From: an uncultured Clostridium sp.
GTDB taxonomy: Bacteria; Bacillota; Clostridia; TANB77; CAG-508
Direction of reading: 5' to 3'
Length of the DNA: 7,685 bases
NCBI GenBank assembly: GCA_947428535.1
Contig: CANEMG010000037.1
Location: 1 to 7,685 of the forward strand
Shown here: in pieces, positions 7,401 through 7,685 of the stretch
Layout of the letters: each line of letters starts with the position of its first letter
Numbering within the stretch: position 1 is the stretch's first letter
Program-made: the position numbers and the translations under genes
Notes under the pieces: generated by a model
The model's database searches: none
The model's input: the letters and a program-made list of their open reading frames with translations, nothing else
What the model was told of the DNA's origin: nothing

Positions 7401-7665
7401 ATTATGGCAGGGAAAAAATAGTATTATAGATTTAATAGAATCAGGAAAAATAAATTTTGTTATAAACACTCCAACTAAAGGAAAACAAGCTAATAGAGAT
7501 GGATTTAAAATTAGAAGAATGGCTGTTGAATGTAAAATTCCTTGTTTTACTTCTTTAGACACTGTAAATGCTTTATATCAAGCAATAGAAGATGAAACAG
7601 GTGAAGCTGATTTAACACCAATAGATATTACTAAAATCTCAAAGGCGAAGTCAAGATATGGCTGA
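4444..7665 (+). CDS. carB: Carbamoyl-phosphate synthase large subunit
   Basis: The large subunit makes carbamoyl phosphate from bicarbonate, ammonia from CarA and two ATP. The 1073 residues match the usual length and show the internal duplication of the family. The first half opens with [20 protein letters not shown], has ATP-grasp residues Arg169 ([14 protein letters not shown]) and Glu298/Asn300/Arg302 ([10 protein letters not shown]), and makes carboxyphosphate. An oligomerisation region follows (about 400-540), then an acidic linker (YDDDNE, about 540-552). The second half opens with [18 protein letters not shown] and has Arg707 and Glu832/Asn834/Arg836 ([10 protein letters not shown]), for carbamate phosphorylation. 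Residues from about 936 form the MGS-like allosteric domain ([27 protein letters not shown]), the site where UMP or ornithine acts in characterised enzymes. GGAG at 4431-4434 is the ribosome binding site. All key residues I could check are present. Bacillus name for a pyrimidine copy is pyrAB. Confidence 0.98.
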   Translation: [1073 protein letters not shown]

Positions 7666-7685
7666 AAGAAGAAAAGCAAGAGTTT
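7658..7685 (+). CDS. Start of a downstream gene overlapping carB, cut by the edge
   Basis: An ATG at 7658 opens a frame reading MAERRKARV to the window end, overlapping the last 8 bases of carB in another frame. Such short overlaps are typical of translational coupling inside an operon. AAAGG at 7641-7645 is a possible but distant ribosome binding site (12 bases). In many Firmicutes the genes for dihydroorotate dehydrogenase (pyrK, pyrD) follow carB. Nine codons are too few to identify this one. Confidence 0.45.

Noticed and set aside
7335..7562. 75-codon minus-strand open frame inside carB
   Set aside because: It is antisense to the conserved MGS-like domain of CarB and has no independent evidence.
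1..7685. CRISPR arrays, tRNA or rRNA genes, insertion sequences or phage genes
   Set aside because: No spaced direct repeats, cloverleaf sequences, rRNA segments, transposase-like frames or terminal inverted repeats were seen. The window is almost fully accounted for by the listed genes.

Overview
The window is very AT-rich, uses AGA/AGG for nearly all arginines, has Shine-Dalgarno sites of the GGAG/AAAGGA type and reads with TGG for Trp and TGA as stop. This fits a low-GC Firmicute, most likely a Clostridia-type gut or anaerobic lineage. I cannot name the species from sequence alone.

Layout. (1) Positions 1-878, minus strand: the N-terminal two thirds of a MATE-family multidrug/solute antiporter gene, running off the left edge and interrupted by a one-base (+1) frameshift near 453-455. 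(2) Positions 879-1070: a divergent intergenic region with a candidate promoter on each strand and an inverted TTTGCAA/TTGCAAA pair. (3) Positions 1071-3056, plus strand: a DUF2207-type membrane protein with a secreted N-terminal domain and a Gly/Ser-rich C-terminal tail. The tail is knocked out of frame by one extra C at 3026/3027; the intact gene would end at 3060. (4) Positions 3061-3351: a promoter, a 40-codon ORF with a strong ribosome binding site, and an intrinsic terminator whose stem contains the ORF's stop codon. (5) Positions 3352-4425 and 4444-7665: carA and carB, the two subunits of glutamine-dependent carbamoyl-phosphate synthetase, both full length. (6) From 7658: the start of another gene overlapping the end of carB by 8 bp, cut by the right edge.

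The carAB pair is a housekeeping operon making carbamoyl phosphate for pyrimidines and arginine. The most interesting region is the one in front of it. A good promoter, a 40-codon U-rich reading frame and a terminator hairpin lie immediately upstream of carA, and I see neither a PyrR-type leader nor a strong promoter between the terminator and carA. This arrangement resembles the translation-coupled, UTP-sensitive attenuators of enteric pyr genes (pyrBI with its leader ORF pyrL). That is an inference.

The second unusual point is that the two frameshifts look alike. Each is explained by one extra C in front of GGAT on the coding strand, within CGGATRTG, and each creates the only in-frame CGG codons I could find up to those points. 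Independent mutation, systematic sequencing error and recoding at a rare CGG codon are all possible.
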